A stretch of DNA of 64,000 nucleotides from Halovenus amylolytica (GCA_004015825.1 SAYS01000018.1:58868-122867); one strand, 5' to 3'. Counted from the stretch's first letter, positions 9,094-19,054 are shown. Numbers and translations: made by a program. Notes: generated by a model not told the origin, from the sequence alone.

Positions 9094-10574
9094 TCCGGCG
9101 CCCGACACGGACAGACTCGATTTTCGCGTTCCTCGCGGGGATCACCGGGCTGGTCGGATCCTTCGCGACGGCCGGCTACACACGGTCGTTCGTCATGCGG
9201 CCTGTCGACGAGTTCGTCGTCAACGCCACGCCGGGTGCAATCTCCCAGTACATGATCGAGAACGTCGGCCAGGAAGCTCACTACCTCCACCGCGCGATCT
9301 CGATTCTCGTCCTCGTTGGGCTCTTTGGCCTGATCGCGCTGGGTGGCTTCGCGGTCGCCAGACGGCTCGACCAAGCTGTCGCAGGCGTCGTATTCGCGGC
9401 ACTCGTAAGCTGGGGGCTGACAGTCCTTCTCACGGGTGAACCGCGACTCGCGCTGGGTAGCGCCGTCCCGGTTGCGCTGTTTACGGCTGTCGGAACCGCG
9501 CCACGGCCGGCCGAACCCGACCACTCACGGCGGCGTGTACTGGCTGCGAGCGCTGGTGCGGTCGGATTCGCCGGCATTGGAATCGGTGCTGGCAGCACCA
9601 TCGCTGACAGTGGTCTCGATATCGGTGAGACGGTCCCCGGCGCCGAGGAAGACGAGATCACCGAACAGTTCGAGCAGGCCCGCAGCCAGGAACTCGACGT
9701 CGCCAGCGAGGAACTCCCGGGGCTCGTGAGCACCATCGACGGCTTCTTCCGGACGAGCATCTCCGATTTCGATCCGGCCGTGCCCTCCGAGGACTGGGGA
9801 CTTTCGGTCACCGGCGAGGCCGGGCAGAATACGGAGATCGAGTACGATCAGCTGACCGAGATGTCGGTCGAACACCGGACGATCACGCTACGCTGTGTCG
9901 GCGAGAATCTGAACGGCAAGAAGCTCGATACGGCCATCTGGACCGGGACGCCGATCAGTGCGTTACTCGACGAGGTCGATCCCGAAAGCGAGTGTGGCTG
10001 TGTGATGCTCCACGGCGAGGACGGTTACTACGTCCAGTTCCCTGTCGACGTGCTGGAAGACGGCTTTCTCGCCTGGGGGATGAACGGTCAGCCACTCCCC
10101 CAGAAGAACGGTCACCCCGTGCGCCTGCTCGTTCCGGGTCACTGGGGCGAGACGAACGTCAAGTGGATCGACGAGATCGAACTGCTCGAAGAAGCTGAAG
10201 ACGGCTACTGGGAAGAGCGCGGCTGGCAGGGGACCGGCCCGGTCAACACCGTCGCCAAACTCTGGGACGAGGGCACTACTGAACTGGACGATGGGCGGTA
10301 CGAACTGGCCGGCCACGCCTACGCAGGAACGCGTGGTATCGAACGCGTCGAGGTCTCAACTGACGGTGGCGAGACCTGGAACGACGCAGCGCTGTCGGAG
10401 TCGTTGCCCGACGAGGACGTCTGGCGCATGTGGCGCTACGAGTTCGAACTGGACGGTAGTCACGAGGTCGTCGTCCGGGCGACCGACGGCACCGGCGAAC
10501 TCCAGACACAGCGTCGGACGAATCCCTCCCCGAGCGGGGCGACTGGCTGGGTGCGCAAGACCGTTCCCGAATGA
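9090..10574 (+). CDS. Membrane-anchored sulfite-oxidase family molybdopterin oxidoreductase
   Basis: A 494-residue protein. About 140 N-terminal residues form several membrane helices. A Tat-like RRRVLAASAGAVGFAG segment leads into the outer domain. That domain is an SUOX-type molybdopterin fold with TLRCVGENLNG, whose Cys (about residue 269) is the expected Mo ligand. A C-terminal Mo-cofactor dimerisation domain follows (GIERVEVSTDGGETW). Relatives oxidise sulfite or reduce S- and N-oxides, and the substrate here is unknown. ATG 9090 is chosen because the upstream extension is not membrane-like. The stop overlaps the next gene. Confidence 0.85.
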   Translation: MIRRPTRTDSIFAFLAGITGLVGSFATAGYTRSFVMRPVDEFVVNATPGAISQYMIENVGQEAHYLHRAISILVLVGLFGLIALGGFAVARRLDQAVAGVVFAALVSWGLTVLLTGEPRLALGSAVPVALFTAVGTAPRPAEPDHSRRRVLAASAGAVGFAGIGIGAGSTIADSGLDIGETVPGAEEDEITEQFEQARSQELDVASEELPGLVSTIDGFFRTSISDFDPAVPSEDWGLSVTGEAGQNTEIEYDQLTEMSVEHRTITLRCVGENLNGKKLDTAIWTGTPISALLDEVDPESECGCVMLHGEDGYYVQFPVDVLEDGFLAWGMNGQPLPQKNGHPVRLLVPGHWGETNVKWIDEIELLEEAEDGYWEERGWQGTGPVNTVAKLWDEGTTELDDGRYELAGHAYAGTRGIERVEVSTDGGETWNDAALSESLPDEDVWRMWRYEFELDGSHEVVVRATDGTGELQTQRRTNPSPSGATGWVRKTVPE

Positions 10575-10948
10575 TGAAACAGAACGCAGACGAGCGCCAG
10601 GCGCTGTCTTCGACTGCCAGTAGAGATGTCGAAACGTCTTTGATTACACGGTTTGCACGGACTACACAGCCAATGGAGAAGGCCCTGTGGTACCTGTTCG
10701 CTGGCAGCCGTGGCGGGACTAACAGGGTCCGAATCGTCCGCGAACTCGGCGACCGGCCGCGAAACGCGAACGAGCTGGCCGACGAACTGGCAGTCGATTA
10801 CAACACGATCACCCACCATCTGGACATGCTCAAAGAACACAACGTCGTCGAACCGAGCGACCACGATTACGGGAAGCTGTACTTCCTGACCGACCAGTTC
10901 GAACAGCACGAGGAGACGTTCGAACAGATCGCACAGAAGGTGGACTAA
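10571..10948 (+). CDS. ArsR-like winged-helix transcriptional regulator
   Basis: A 125-residue DNA-binding protein. A winged-helix domain spans about residues 50-105, with a recognition helix around ELAVDYNTITHHLDMLKEHNVV and a wing ending GKLYFLTDQF. It overlaps the molybdoenzyme stop by four bases and is followed after two bases by a small membrane protein gene. The three are therefore likely co-transcribed. It may regulate the redox operon, but no ligand-binding cysteines are visible, so the signal is unknown. Confidence 0.85.
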   Translation: MMKQNADERQALSSTASRDVETSLITRFARTTQPMEKALWYLFAGSRGGTNRVRIVRELGDRPRNANELADELAVDYNTITHHLDMLKEHNVVEPSDHDYGKLYFLTDQFEQHEETFEQIAQKVD

Positions 10949-10950
10949 CG

Positions 10951-11250
10951 ATGGCAATGGAAGGATTCCGGATCGCCGGGATGGCACTGTCGGTGCTCAA
11001 CGCTGCTCTGCTCGTCGTCCTCCTGTCGGTCTGGGTCCGGAACTACCGGAAGTTCGGCTCGACGATGATTCTGGGACTTGTCGGGTTCAGCGCCGTCCTC
11101 CTGCTGGAGAATCTGGTCGCTGTGTTCTTCTTTTTCCGGAGTATGCAGATGCTGTACTCCTCGGACCCACTGGTCGGCCAGGTGGTCGTGGGGATGCGAT
11201 TGCTCGAACTGGTCGCGATCGCCTTCCTGACCTACGTGACTGTGCAGTAG
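10951..11250 (+). CDS. Small multi-pass membrane protein next to wHTH gene
   Basis: A 99-residue protein with three hydrophobic stretches (about residues 8-28, 38-60 and 76-97) and few charged residues. Haloarchaea often place such a small membrane protein directly after an ArsR-like regulator, as here with a two-base gap, which suggests a sensor or accessory partner. Function is unknown. Confidence 0.7.
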   Translation: MAMEGFRIAGMALSVLNAALLVVLLSVWVRNYRKFGSTMILGLVGFSAVLLLENLVAVFFFFRSMQMLYSSDPLVGQVVVGMRLLELVAIAFLTYVTVQ

Positions 11251-11353
11251 GGACGTTTCTCCTGTTATCTCTCTCCAAAAGACCGAGTAAACGAAAACTA
11301 CCACTCGGCGCCGCGTAAGAGTAATACTCTCCCGGCCCCTGAGAATAACCCAC

Positions 11354-12169
11354 ATGGATTTGCGTGTCGTCGGACCCGGCCCGTCAGACCCGTTTCTCGG
11401 GGCGCGGGATCTCTTCGAGACCGAGCGGGAGCTTCATCGGCCAGTCACCGTCGAGATCGTCGAGGACCCGGACGAACGAACACGGGTGAGTCACACCGAT
11501 GAGCGCCATCGACTGACGATCTCTCAGCAGGCTGCAACGAGTGCGATGGCCCGCGAACTCGCATTACACGAGTTTGCGCACATGCATCACTACGAGCGAG
11601 ACCATCCCTCGCACACCCAGTCGATCAAGGAAGTCATCTTTCTCGCGCTCACCGGTCGAACCGTCGAAAAACGGAAGCTGACACACGTTTACCAGATCGC
11701 CAACCACATGAAGGATATCTACGCCGACGATATCTGGCTCTCGGTCGCACCTGCGGACAAACTGGTGGACTTCCTCGAATCCAGTCTCGCCAGCGCACTC
11801 GCAGACCACCCACCCGAGCAGTTCGCCTGGGGGCGGATGGAGCCCACTCCAGCCGACGGCACCGACGCGGTCGACACCCCCGCCGCTGACCGACCGCCAC
11901 GCCACACCTCCGTCGCAGATCCGGAGATCACCGCCGTCAACGCGGCTTTCGCGCTCGGGCTGGTCGAACGCCACAACCTCGTCGACGAGCGCCACCGACT
12001 GTACGATCTCGCGCACGCGGCAGCCGCCGACGCCCCCGAGATCGATCTCCAGCGGTTCAAACAGCGGTTCCGGTCGCTCGCGGCCGATCCCGACGAGAGC
12101 GAGTACCGGAAGACGCTGGTCGACGCGACGCGGGCCTACGCCGGCGGGCAGGGGCCGGCGGCCGACTGA
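11354..12169 (+). CDS. Putative metalloprotease-like protein (DUF5781-like)
   Basis: A 271-residue soluble protein with LHEFAHMHHYE at residues 71-81. The HExxH-type zinc motif is H72-E73-F-A-H76, with more histidines just after. A hydrophobic helix-rich middle (VIFLALTGRTVEKRKLTHVYQ) and a flexible acidic linker near residue 165 precede a helical C-terminus. It resembles the haloarchaeal/archaeal family I recall as DUF5781. Proteolysis is plausible but not shown. A TATA-like element (TAATACT) lies about 30 nt upstream of the ATG. Confidence 0.7.
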   Translation: MDLRVVGPGPSDPFLGARDLFETERELHRPVTVEIVEDPDERTRVSHTDERHRLTISQQAATSAMARELALHEFAHMHHYERDHPSHTQSIKEVIFLALTGRTVEKRKLTHVYQIANHMKDIYADDIWLSVAPADKLVDFLESSLASALADHPPEQFAWGRMEPTPADGTDAVDTPAADRPPRHTSVADPEITAVNAAFALGLVERHNLVDERHRLYDLAHAAAADAPEIDLQRFKQRFRSLAADPDESEYRKTLVDATRAYAGGQGPAAD

Positions 12170-12222
12170 CGCTGTAGAGAGCCAAACAACACACATATAT
12201 CGCTCGGAGAATCGACTGGTGT

Positions 12223-13875
12223 ATGGACGACATCAAACGCAGAGCCACCTACTTCGTTCTCGGAATTACGGCCCTGATCGTCGTCTCTACGTTCGCCTAC
12301 GACACCGGGATGCGGCTGTTCGAGCCACGTCCGTACCCACCGGAGGATGTCGAGATTTCTCTGTTTCACTCGATGCAGGTCGTCGTCGAGACGTTCACTG
12401 CAACGGGCTACGGCTCCGATTCCCCGTGGCTGAGTCCGGAGATGAACGTCATGGTCATGGTGCTGGATCTCACTGGCGTCGCGCTGTTTTTCGTCGGCCT
12501 CCCTGCCGTCTTCCTGCCGCTGTTTCAGCGGGCGCTCTCCTCGTCGGTGCCGACAGAGATCGGTGACATATCCGATCACGTCCTGATCTGTACGTACACA
12601 CCCCGGGCGGAGGTGCTCATCGACGAACTCGAATCGAACGACGTGCCGTACGTGCTCGTCGAACCCGACCGCGGGCGGGCGAGAAACATCGACGACGACG
12701 GCTACTCTGTGGTCTATGCTGATCCCGAATCGGTGTCCGACCTCGAACAGCTGAATATCTCGACAGCGAGGGCGCTGGTCGCCGATAGCTCCGACCGGGT
12801 CGACGCCAGTATCGTGCTCGCGGCGAAAGAAGCGGCCGAACGTACCCGTGTGGTAAGCGTCGTCGAGGAGCCGGAATACGAGCCGTATCACTGGCTTGCG
12901 GGCGCAGACGAGGTTCTCTCACCACGGGAGCTGCTCGGACAGAGCCTCGCGGGGAAACTCACGACCGACATCTCCATGCACGAGGAGGATATGGTTTCGC
13001 TGAACGGCAATCTCGACATTCTCGAGATTCCGATCCGACACGGGAGCGAATTCGTCGGGCAGACACTCGCCGAGAGCAGTCTCCGCGACCGCTACGGCGT
13101 CAACGTCGTCGGCGCGTGGTACCAGGGTGAGTTCGAGGCACCCCCGGATCCGGAGCAGCCACTCAGCCCCGGGACGATCATGCTCGTCGTCGGTGACGAG
13201 ACAAGCCTCGAACGGTTCAACGCCGAAACGCGCGTCCCGGCCCGTCGGTTCCGCCGGGGCAAGACGATCATCCTCGGCTACGGCGAGGTCGGACGGCAGG
13301 TGACTGCCACCCTTTCCGAGGCAGATCTCCCGTATACGGTCGTCGACCGCAGCGGCGGTGAGGCGATCGACATCGTCGGCGACGCGACCGATCCGGACGT
13401 CCTCCGGGAGGCGGGGGTTCCGGATGCACGCTCGGTCGTCCTCGCGATTCCGGACGATACGTCGACCGAGTTCGCGACCCTCGTCACCAGAGACCTCAAC
13501 GACTCTGCAGAGATCATCGCTCGCTCCGACAGCGTCGAAGCGATCAGGAAGACCTACCGCGCGGGCGCCGATTACGTCCTCTCGCTCGCGACTGTGAGCG
13601 GTCGCTCTATCGCGTCGGCAGTGCTGGAGAGCGAAGATATCCTGGCCGTCGACACCAACGTCGATATCATTCGGACGACGGCGACCAGACTCGCCGGGGA
13701 GACACTCGCCAACGCCCAGATCCGCGAACGGACGGGCTGTACCGTCGTCGCTGTCGAGCGAAACGGTGACCTGCTAACTGATCTCGGGGCCGGCTTTCGG
13801 ATCCGAACGGACGACGAACTGATCCTCGCTGGCACAGACAAAGGGACGAACCGCTTCGTCGAACTGTTCTGTTGA
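12223..13875 (+). CDS. RCK-gated potassium channel protein
   Basis: A 550-residue protein. Two membrane helices (about 8-25 and 76-98) flank a pore loop with the selectivity filter TATGYGSD (TGYG at 61-64). Two tandem RCK/TrkA-N Rossmann domains follow (starting near 117 and near 345, the second with GYGEVGRQV), each with a TrkA-C domain. This is the layout of MthK/Kch-type potassium channels or sensors gated by nucleotides or divalent cations. With the trkA and trkH genes downstream it forms a K+ homeostasis module, which is vital for a salt-in halophile. A TATA-like ACATATAT supports the start. Confidence 0.9.
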   Translation: MDDIKRRATYFVLGITALIVVSTFAYDTGMRLFEPRPYPPEDVEISLFHSMQVVVETFTATGYGSDSPWLSPEMNVMVMVLDLTGVALFFVGLPAVFLPLFQRALSSSVPTEIGDISDHVLICTYTPRAEVLIDELESNDVPYVLVEPDRGRARNIDDDGYSVVYADPESVSDLEQLNISTARALVADSSDRVDASIVLAAKEAAERTRVVSVVEEPEYEPYHWLAGADEVLSPRELLGQSLAGKLTTDISMHEEDMVSLNGNLDILEIPIRHGSEFVGQTLAESSLRDRYGVNVVGAWYQGEFEAPPDPEQPLSPGTIMLVVGDETSLERFNAETRVPARRFRRGKTIILGYGEVGRQVTATLSEADLPYTVVDRSGGEAIDIVGDATDPDVLREAGVPDARSVVLAIPDDTSTEFATLVTRDLNDSAEIIARSDSVEAIRKTYRAGADYVLSLATVSGRSIASAVLESEDILAVDTNVDIIRTTATRLAGETLANAQIRERTGCTVVAVERNGDLLTDLGAGFRIRTDDELILAGTDKGTNRFVELFC

Positions 13876-13939
13876 ACTGCGTGCCCGGATAGCGAGAGAA
13901 CGCTGCACTTTCATTGATCGAATCTGAACAGGGAGACGA

Positions 13940-14623
13940 ATGTATATCGTCATCGTCGGAGCCGGTGATACAGGAGTCCCCCTCATCGAGATTGCGACGG
14001 CCGATGGCAACGAGGTTGTCGTCGTCGAACGCGACAGCGACCGGGCTGAAAAGGCGTCGAGAGAGTTCGACTGCCTGGTTATCAACGATGACGCGACCTC
14101 GAAAGAGACGCTCAAGGACGCCGGTATCGACCGTGCGGATGCACTCATCTCGACGACCGATCAGGATGCGACGAACATCATGGTCTGTCTGCTGGCCCAG
14201 GAGCTAGAGGTTCCGAATATCGTCTCGGTCGTCAACAACCCCGAACACATGGATCTGTACCGCCAGATTGGCGTCAACACGATGGAAAACCCACAGCGAC
14301 TCATCGCTGAATACCTGTATCGGGCGGTCAGACGGCCGTCGATCGTCGATTTCATGCGGATCGGCGAAGACGCCGAGGTGTTCGAAATCATTGTCGAATC
14401 GGATGCACCGATCGCCGGCAAGACGCTGATGGAAGCAAACGAAGACGGACTGCTCGGTGACGAAATGCTGATCGTCGCTATCGAGCGCGACAGTGAGGAT
14501 CATCCGATCACCCCGCGCGGAAACACACGTATCGAGGCAGGCGATCTGGTCACTGTCTATTCGGGGAAGGGGACGACACCGGACGTGACAGATATCTTCG
14601 GTCACACCGAGGACCACAACTGA
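13940..14623 (+). CDS. trkA: TrkA potassium uptake regulatory subunit
   Basis: A 227-residue cytosolic protein. A Rossmann RCK-N domain opens with IVIVGAGDTG (GxGxxG near residues 7-12) and an acidic residue at the end of the second strand (VVVER) that binds NAD(H) ribose. A TrkA-C domain occupies about residues 145-220. It should form the gating ring of the TrkH channel encoded two bases downstream. Confidence 0.93.
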   Translation: MYIVIVGAGDTGVPLIEIATADGNEVVVVERDSDRAEKASREFDCLVINDDATSKETLKDAGIDRADALISTTDQDATNIMVCLLAQELEVPNIVSVVNNPEHMDLYRQIGVNTMENPQRLIAEYLYRAVRRPSIVDFMRIGEDAEVFEIIVESDAPIAGKTLMEANEDGLLGDEMLIVAIERDSEDHPITPRGNTRIEAGDLVTVYSGKGTTPDVTDIFGHTEDHN

Positions 14624-14624
14624 T

Positions 14625-16313
14625 ATGCCACGACGGAACGGCGGTCTGCTCCCGACTGACCTGCGTATCATCGCCCGAGATATTGGTTCGCTCCTGTTGA
14701 TGGAGGCCGGGCTGATGGTCATTACGACCGTCGTTGCGCTCGGATTCCGGGAGCTATACCCCGCCATGGGGTTCCTCATCGCTGGTGGTATCACTGCCGC
14801 AGTCGGCGGACTGGCCTACCGTGGGTTCGCCGACGCTCCGAACCCTCGGATGAAACACGGGATGGTCATCGCCGCCGGGGGGTGGTTCATGGTCGCCACG
14901 TTCGGTGCGCTCCCCTTCTTTCTGACTGCCTGGCTCACGCCGCCGGCGGTGATGGAGACGTTCGTGCCTGCGGGGATGGAGACAGCGTCCTGGGAGCCAA
15001 TCGAGGTCGGCAGTACGACGACCCTCTCCAGTCTGGCGTACTTCCGGAATCCGCTGCATGCCTTCTTCGAGAGCATGAGTGGCTGGACTGGAAGCGGGTT
15101 GACGATGGCGATCCACGAACCCTCGCTCCCACGGGCGATCCAGTGGTGGCGAAGCTTCATCCAGTGGGTCGGCGGTGTCGGTGTGATCGTGCTGACCGTC
15201 TCGATTCTCGCACGACCCGGGAGCGGGAGCTACGCACTCTACCAGAGTGAAGCCCGCGAGGAGAAGATCCACCCCTCGGTCATCTCGACGGTCCGGACGG
15301 TCTGGAAACTCGTCGTCGGGTACACGCTGCTTTCGTTTGTCCTGTTGTTCGCGGCGATCCGTGCGAGTGAGTTCGGGAGCAACCTGCCGCTGTGGGAGGC
15401 CGCCTGGCAGGCGCTCAACCACGCGATGACTGGACTCACGACCGGCGGATTCTCCGTCACCGACAACTCGATTGCGACGTACAACTCCCCGCTGGTCGAG
15501 GCTGTACTGTTACCGATCATGATTCTCGGCGCGATCGCGTTCCCTGTCCACTACATCGTGCTTCGTGATCGGGACCTCGGCGAACTGCTCTCGGATCTGC
15601 AGACCCGCTGGCTGTTCATCTTGCTCGCACTGGGGGTCGTGGTCCTCTCGATCCAGAACGTCATCTCTGTCCCGGAGACATCCGGTGCGTTCGCTACCCA
15701 GTCGTTTCTCCCCGTTTCGGTGCCGACGTTCGACTGGGCAGAACTGGATGCAGTGCGGGATTCGACGTTCCAGTGGGTGAGTGCGCTGACCTGTACCGGC
15801 TTCCAGTCGGCACCGATCGGCCGCTGGCTCGCCGGCGGAAAAGTGATGATCGTCGGTGCGATGACGCTCGGGGGTGCAGCTGGTTCCACTGTTGGCGGCA
15901 TCAAACTCATCCGTGGCTATACGATCGCTCGCGGGATCATCTGGCAGTTCTCACGGGTTTTTCTTCCGAAAAACGCGGTGATCACCGCGCGAATCGGCGA
16001 CCGGACACTCGACCGCCAGACGATGGAACGCGAGTTCAGTGAGGCAGCCATCGTCACCATCCTCTGGTTGCTCGTTCTCGTCACGAGCAGTCTCGTCCTC
16101 GTCAACGTCGCCGGTCCGGGCTTCGACTACGCGGACGCGCTGTTCGAGGTCGCCAGCGCACAGGGCAACGTCGGACTCTCGTCCGGTATTACTGGCCCGT
16201 CGATGTCACCACTCGCGGAAGGGATGTTCGTACTGAACATGTGGGTCGGGCGACTGGAGATCATCCCGGTTCTCGTCTTCCTCCGGGCACTGCTGTACGG
16301 ACTCGATCCATGA
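14625..16313 (+). CDS. trkH: TrkH family potassium uptake channel subunit
   Basis: A 562-residue integral membrane protein with the four pore-loop repeats of the Trk/Ktr/HKT family. Their filter glycines appear in SGWTGSGLTM, TGLTTGGFSV, LTCTGFQSAP and GNVGLSSGI. The intramembrane loop after the third repeat (GGAAGSTVGGIKL) is typical. It imports K+ with TrkA bound on the cytoplasmic side. It begins one base after the trkA stop codon, so the two are co-transcribed. Confidence 0.95.
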   Translation: MPRRNGGLLPTDLRIIARDIGSLLLMEAGLMVITTVVALGFRELYPAMGFLIAGGITAAVGGLAYRGFADAPNPRMKHGMVIAAGGWFMVATFGALPFFLTAWLTPPAVMETFVPAGMETASWEPIEVGSTTTLSSLAYFRNPLHAFFESMSGWTGSGLTMAIHEPSLPRAIQWWRSFIQWVGGVGVIVLTVSILARPGSGSYALYQSEAREEKIHPSVISTVRTVWKLVVGYTLLSFVLLFAAIRASEFGSNLPLWEAAWQALNHAMTGLTTGGFSVTDNSIATYNSPLVEAVLLPIMILGAIAFPVHYIVLRDRDLGELLSDLQTRWLFILLALGVVVLSIQNVISVPETSGAFATQSFLPVSVPTFDWAELDAVRDSTFQWVSALTCTGFQSAPIGRWLAGGKVMIVGAMTLGGAAGSTVGGIKLIRGYTIARGIIWQFSRVFLPKNAVITARIGDRTLDRQTMEREFSEAAIVTILWLLVLVTSSLVLVNVAGPGFDYADALFEVASAQGNVGLSSGITGPSMSPLAEGMFVLNMWVGRLEIIPVLVFLRALLYGLDP

Positions 16314-16337
16314 ACTGTGGACCGACTCCTTCGTCCG

Positions 16338-16688
16338 CTACTCCTCGGTTACTTTCCCCATAAATTTCCAGTGTGTCTTCGTTCCTCCCTCCGGTCGTGG
16401 CTCCTCCTCGACGTGGTAGAGATACGGTCCGTGTGGACAGTCCTCGCACTCCTCCGTACAGGTCACCGTCTTCACGACTTCGGTGTACCCTTCGTGTTCG
16501 TTCACACGAATAATGTCTTCTCCGGTTCCTGGCTCGACTGGTGAGGCTGCCTCGTCGTGTGACTGGAGTAGTTCCTGTGCGTGAATGATTACGATCCGGA
16601 GTTCTTCGTCCGTGAGCTGTTGTAAATCCGACACGATCTTGTCGGGCAGCCCGTCTGGCGGTGTGGGCAACTCGGAGTCAGAAGTCAT
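16338..16688 (-). CDS. Small conserved haloarchaeal protein (DUF6788-like)
   Basis: A 116-residue soluble protein. The N-terminal half is helical (LPDKIVSDLQQLTDEELRIV). The C-terminal half has a Cys-x3-Cys-x2-Cys cluster (CTEECEDC) and an HGPYLYHVEEE strand pair. The HGPYxY segment recalls the small DUF6788 family of unknown role. The start at 16688 is preferred to the longer frame because a TATA-like TATTTAATA lies about 30 bases upstream. It converges on trkH. Confidence 0.65.
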   Translation of the reverse strand: MTSDSELPTPPDGLPDKIVSDLQQLTDEELRIVIIHAQELLQSHDEAASPVEPGTGEDIIRVNEHEGYTEVVKTVTCTEECEDCPHGPYLYHVEEEPRPEGGTKTHWKFMGKVTEE

Positions 16689-16771
16689 GTCTCGAAGTTC
16701 GTTCCGGGTATATTTAATACACCTGCTAATTCGACAGTCACACAGGATAGTTCGCGGCCTGTTCGGTTCGA

Positions 16772-19054
16772 TCACCGACGGCCGAACAGTCGCTCCCAGA
16801 GTGATCGGGCAGTCGGTCGCTCGGTTAGCAACACCGGTGTTTCGAGTCGATCGATCGTATCGAAGACCAGTGAGCCCCGAACGATACGGGAGAGTAGTCC
16901 ACGTTCCGTCGCGCCGATGATCACCAGGCTGTACCCCTCACCCATCTGCTCGATCGCCGTCTCGACGTCGCCCGTTTCGACGAGCATCTCTGCGTCTCCG
17001 AGCTGGTGGTCTGTTCCCCACTCGGTGAGGAACTCCCGACCACTGGCTTCTTCGCCCTCGTCGACGACGTGCAACAGAGAGACATCCACGCCGAGCGTAT
17101 CCCGCAGGGCGCGGGCAATCTCCGCGGAGAGATCCGAGGAGCGGCCGCCGGCGGTCGGGACGAGCACGTCGGAGAGATCGAGATCCTGTCCGTCGAGGAC
17201 GAGGAAATCACAGGGGAGATCGTGCGTCAACTCGTCGAGTGTTCCCTCGGCACGCCCGCCGGCGAAGCGTGCGCCGCCGTAGCCCATCACCACCGTGTCG
17301 GCGTCGTTCGACCGTGCTGCGTCGAAGACTTCCTCGAAGCCCCGGTGTGAGAGGATCGTCTTCGTCTCGATTGGCACGTCGAACTCCCCTGCATCCGCCT
17401 TCGCGGCCGTGAGCAGCTTCTCCGAAGCGGTGTCGAGTTGCTCGCGGTTCTCCGAAGCAGTTTCCAGTGACGTCTGATCCGGTACCGTCACGATGTGTGT
17501 CGCGAGTACCCGCCCACCCTCGTGTTTCGCCAGCGCACCGGCGAGCGTGATGAGCGAACTCTCGGTGCGTGGGTTCGACAGTGCGACCATGATCGTCGGC
17601 CCATCGTTTCCGTCCGGAGCGACCGCGTCGGCGGCACCGACGACCTGATCCGGCAGTTCGTCTTCTCGACTTCGGATGTACTCCGAGAGCACTCCCTGCT
17701 GAGGTGTCTTGTTCCGTGCGTAGAGAAAGTACCACACCAGTGCAGCGACGACGAAGCCGCCGGAGAGTGCGATCTCGATCGCGTCCATAAAGGCCACGAG
17801 TCCGAGTGACAACACTGCGCCGAGGATCGGGGTGATCGGGTACAGTGGCACCGTGAAATCGGGGTCGTACTCCGGCACGTCGGCCTCCCGGAAGACGATC
17901 AGTGCCACGTTCATCAGCGCGTAGACGATGAGATGCAAGACGCTGGCTGCCTTCGCGAGAATCTCGATATCACGGCCGAGTGCGGCAATAAAGACGATGA
18001 TGAGCGCGCCAGTGACGAGAATCGACCGGTAGGGTGTCGCGTAGTTGGGATGGATCTCGTTGAGCCAGTTGGTGACGATTTTGTCCCGACCCATCGCGAA
18101 GTTGATGCGTGCCGATGCGAGAATCGAGGCGTTCGCCGAGGAGGCCGTCGCGAGGAGTGCACCGACGGTCATGACTGCGCCGGCGGCGGCAGCCACACCG
18201 CCGATCGTGGGTAGTGGCCCCGGAAGGCTGATCGAGGCGGGAAAGGATACTTCGGCTGCCTGCGCGACCGGCGCATCCAGACTCAGGTCGGGCCACGGGA
18301 TCACGCCGAGCATCGTCGTCACGAGGATCGCGTAGATGACAGTCACGATCCCGACACTGCCGATGATCGCAATCGGGAGATTTCGACCCGGATTTTTCAA
18401 CTCCTCCGCGACAGTGGCGATTTTCGCGTAGCCGAGAAAGGAGACGAACACGAGTGCTGTCGCCGGAAGAATCGCGTTCGTTCCGAAGGGTGCGAGGCCG
18501 TCTTCACCGGCGAGTGTCGCATAATCGAACGAAGCGAAGCCTGCAATCGCGAAGACGGTCAGAATCGAGAGCAGAATAAAGACGATCACTGTCTGGACGC
18601 CACCGGTCTCCTTCGCGCCGATGTAGTTGACAGCGACGAATATGAGGCCGGCAAAGAGGGCCCCGATCTGGATCGGGCTGAGAAAGGCGATTTCCGGAAG
18701 GGGGACGAACTCGGCCAGATACTGCCCGAATCCGATACAGTAAAACGCCGAGGCGAAAGCCAGCCCCATCCAGTCGCCCATCCCGGCAATCGAGCCGAAC
18801 ATCGGTCCGAGCGCTTTGTTGATGTAGAAGTAGCCGCCGCCGGCTTTCGGCATCGCCGTCCCGAGTTCGGAGACCGAGAGGGCGTTGACCATCGCGATCA
18901 GCCCGCCGACGACGAAAGAGACGACCACGACCGGTCCGGCGGTATTCGCAGCGACGCCGGGCAAGACGAAGATCCCGGCACCGATCATCGTCCCGATTCC
19001 GATCGTCATCGCCGACACGAGGCCAAGGTCTTTGGCCAGTTCTTCGTCACTCAT
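16772..19054 (-). CDS. APC-superfamily permease fused to UspA domains
   Basis: A 760-residue fusion. Residues 1 to about 445 form a 12-helix amino acid/polyamine permease of the APC superfamily, opening with the GIGTMIGAGIFVLPG substrate-site motif. The last ~270 residues hold two universal stress protein folds, with nucleotide-loop-like segments VVMGYGGARFAGG and VIIGATERGLLSR. The transported substrate cannot be told. The UspA part probably regulates transport in response to ATP or stress. The gene overlaps the upstream uspA gene by four bases, so a separate Usp protein is made with it. Confidence 0.9.
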   Translation of the reverse strand: MSDEELAKDLGLVSAMTIGIGTMIGAGIFVLPGVAANTAGPVVVVSFVVGGLIAMVNALSVSELGTAMPKAGGGYFYINKALGPMFGSIAGMGDWMGLAFASAFYCIGFGQYLAEFVPLPEIAFLSPIQIGALFAGLIFVAVNYIGAKETGGVQTVIVFILLSILTVFAIAGFASFDYATLAGEDGLAPFGTNAILPATALVFVSFLGYAKIATVAEELKNPGRNLPIAIIGSVGIVTVIYAILVTTMLGVIPWPDLSLDAPVAQAAEVSFPASISLPGPLPTIGGVAAAAGAVMTVGALLATASSANASILASARINFAMGRDKIVTNWLNEIHPNYATPYRSILVTGALIIVFIAALGRDIEILAKAASVLHLIVYALMNVALIVFREADVPEYDPDFTVPLYPITPILGAVLSLGLVAFMDAIEIALSGGFVVAALVWYFLYARNKTPQQGVLSEYIRSREDELPDQVVGAADAVAPDGNDGPTIMVALSNPRTESSLITLAGALAKHEGGRVLATHIVTVPDQTSLETASENREQLDTASEKLLTAAKADAGEFDVPIETKTILSHRGFEEVFDAARSNDADTVVMGYGGARFAGGRAEGTLDELTHDLPCDFLVLDGQDLDLSDVLVPTAGGRSSDLSAEIARALRDTLGVDVSLLHVVDEGEEASGREFLTEWGTDHQLGDAEMLVETGDVETAIEQMGEGYSLVIIGATERGLLSRIVRGSLVFDTIDRLETPVLLTERPTARSLWERLFGRR

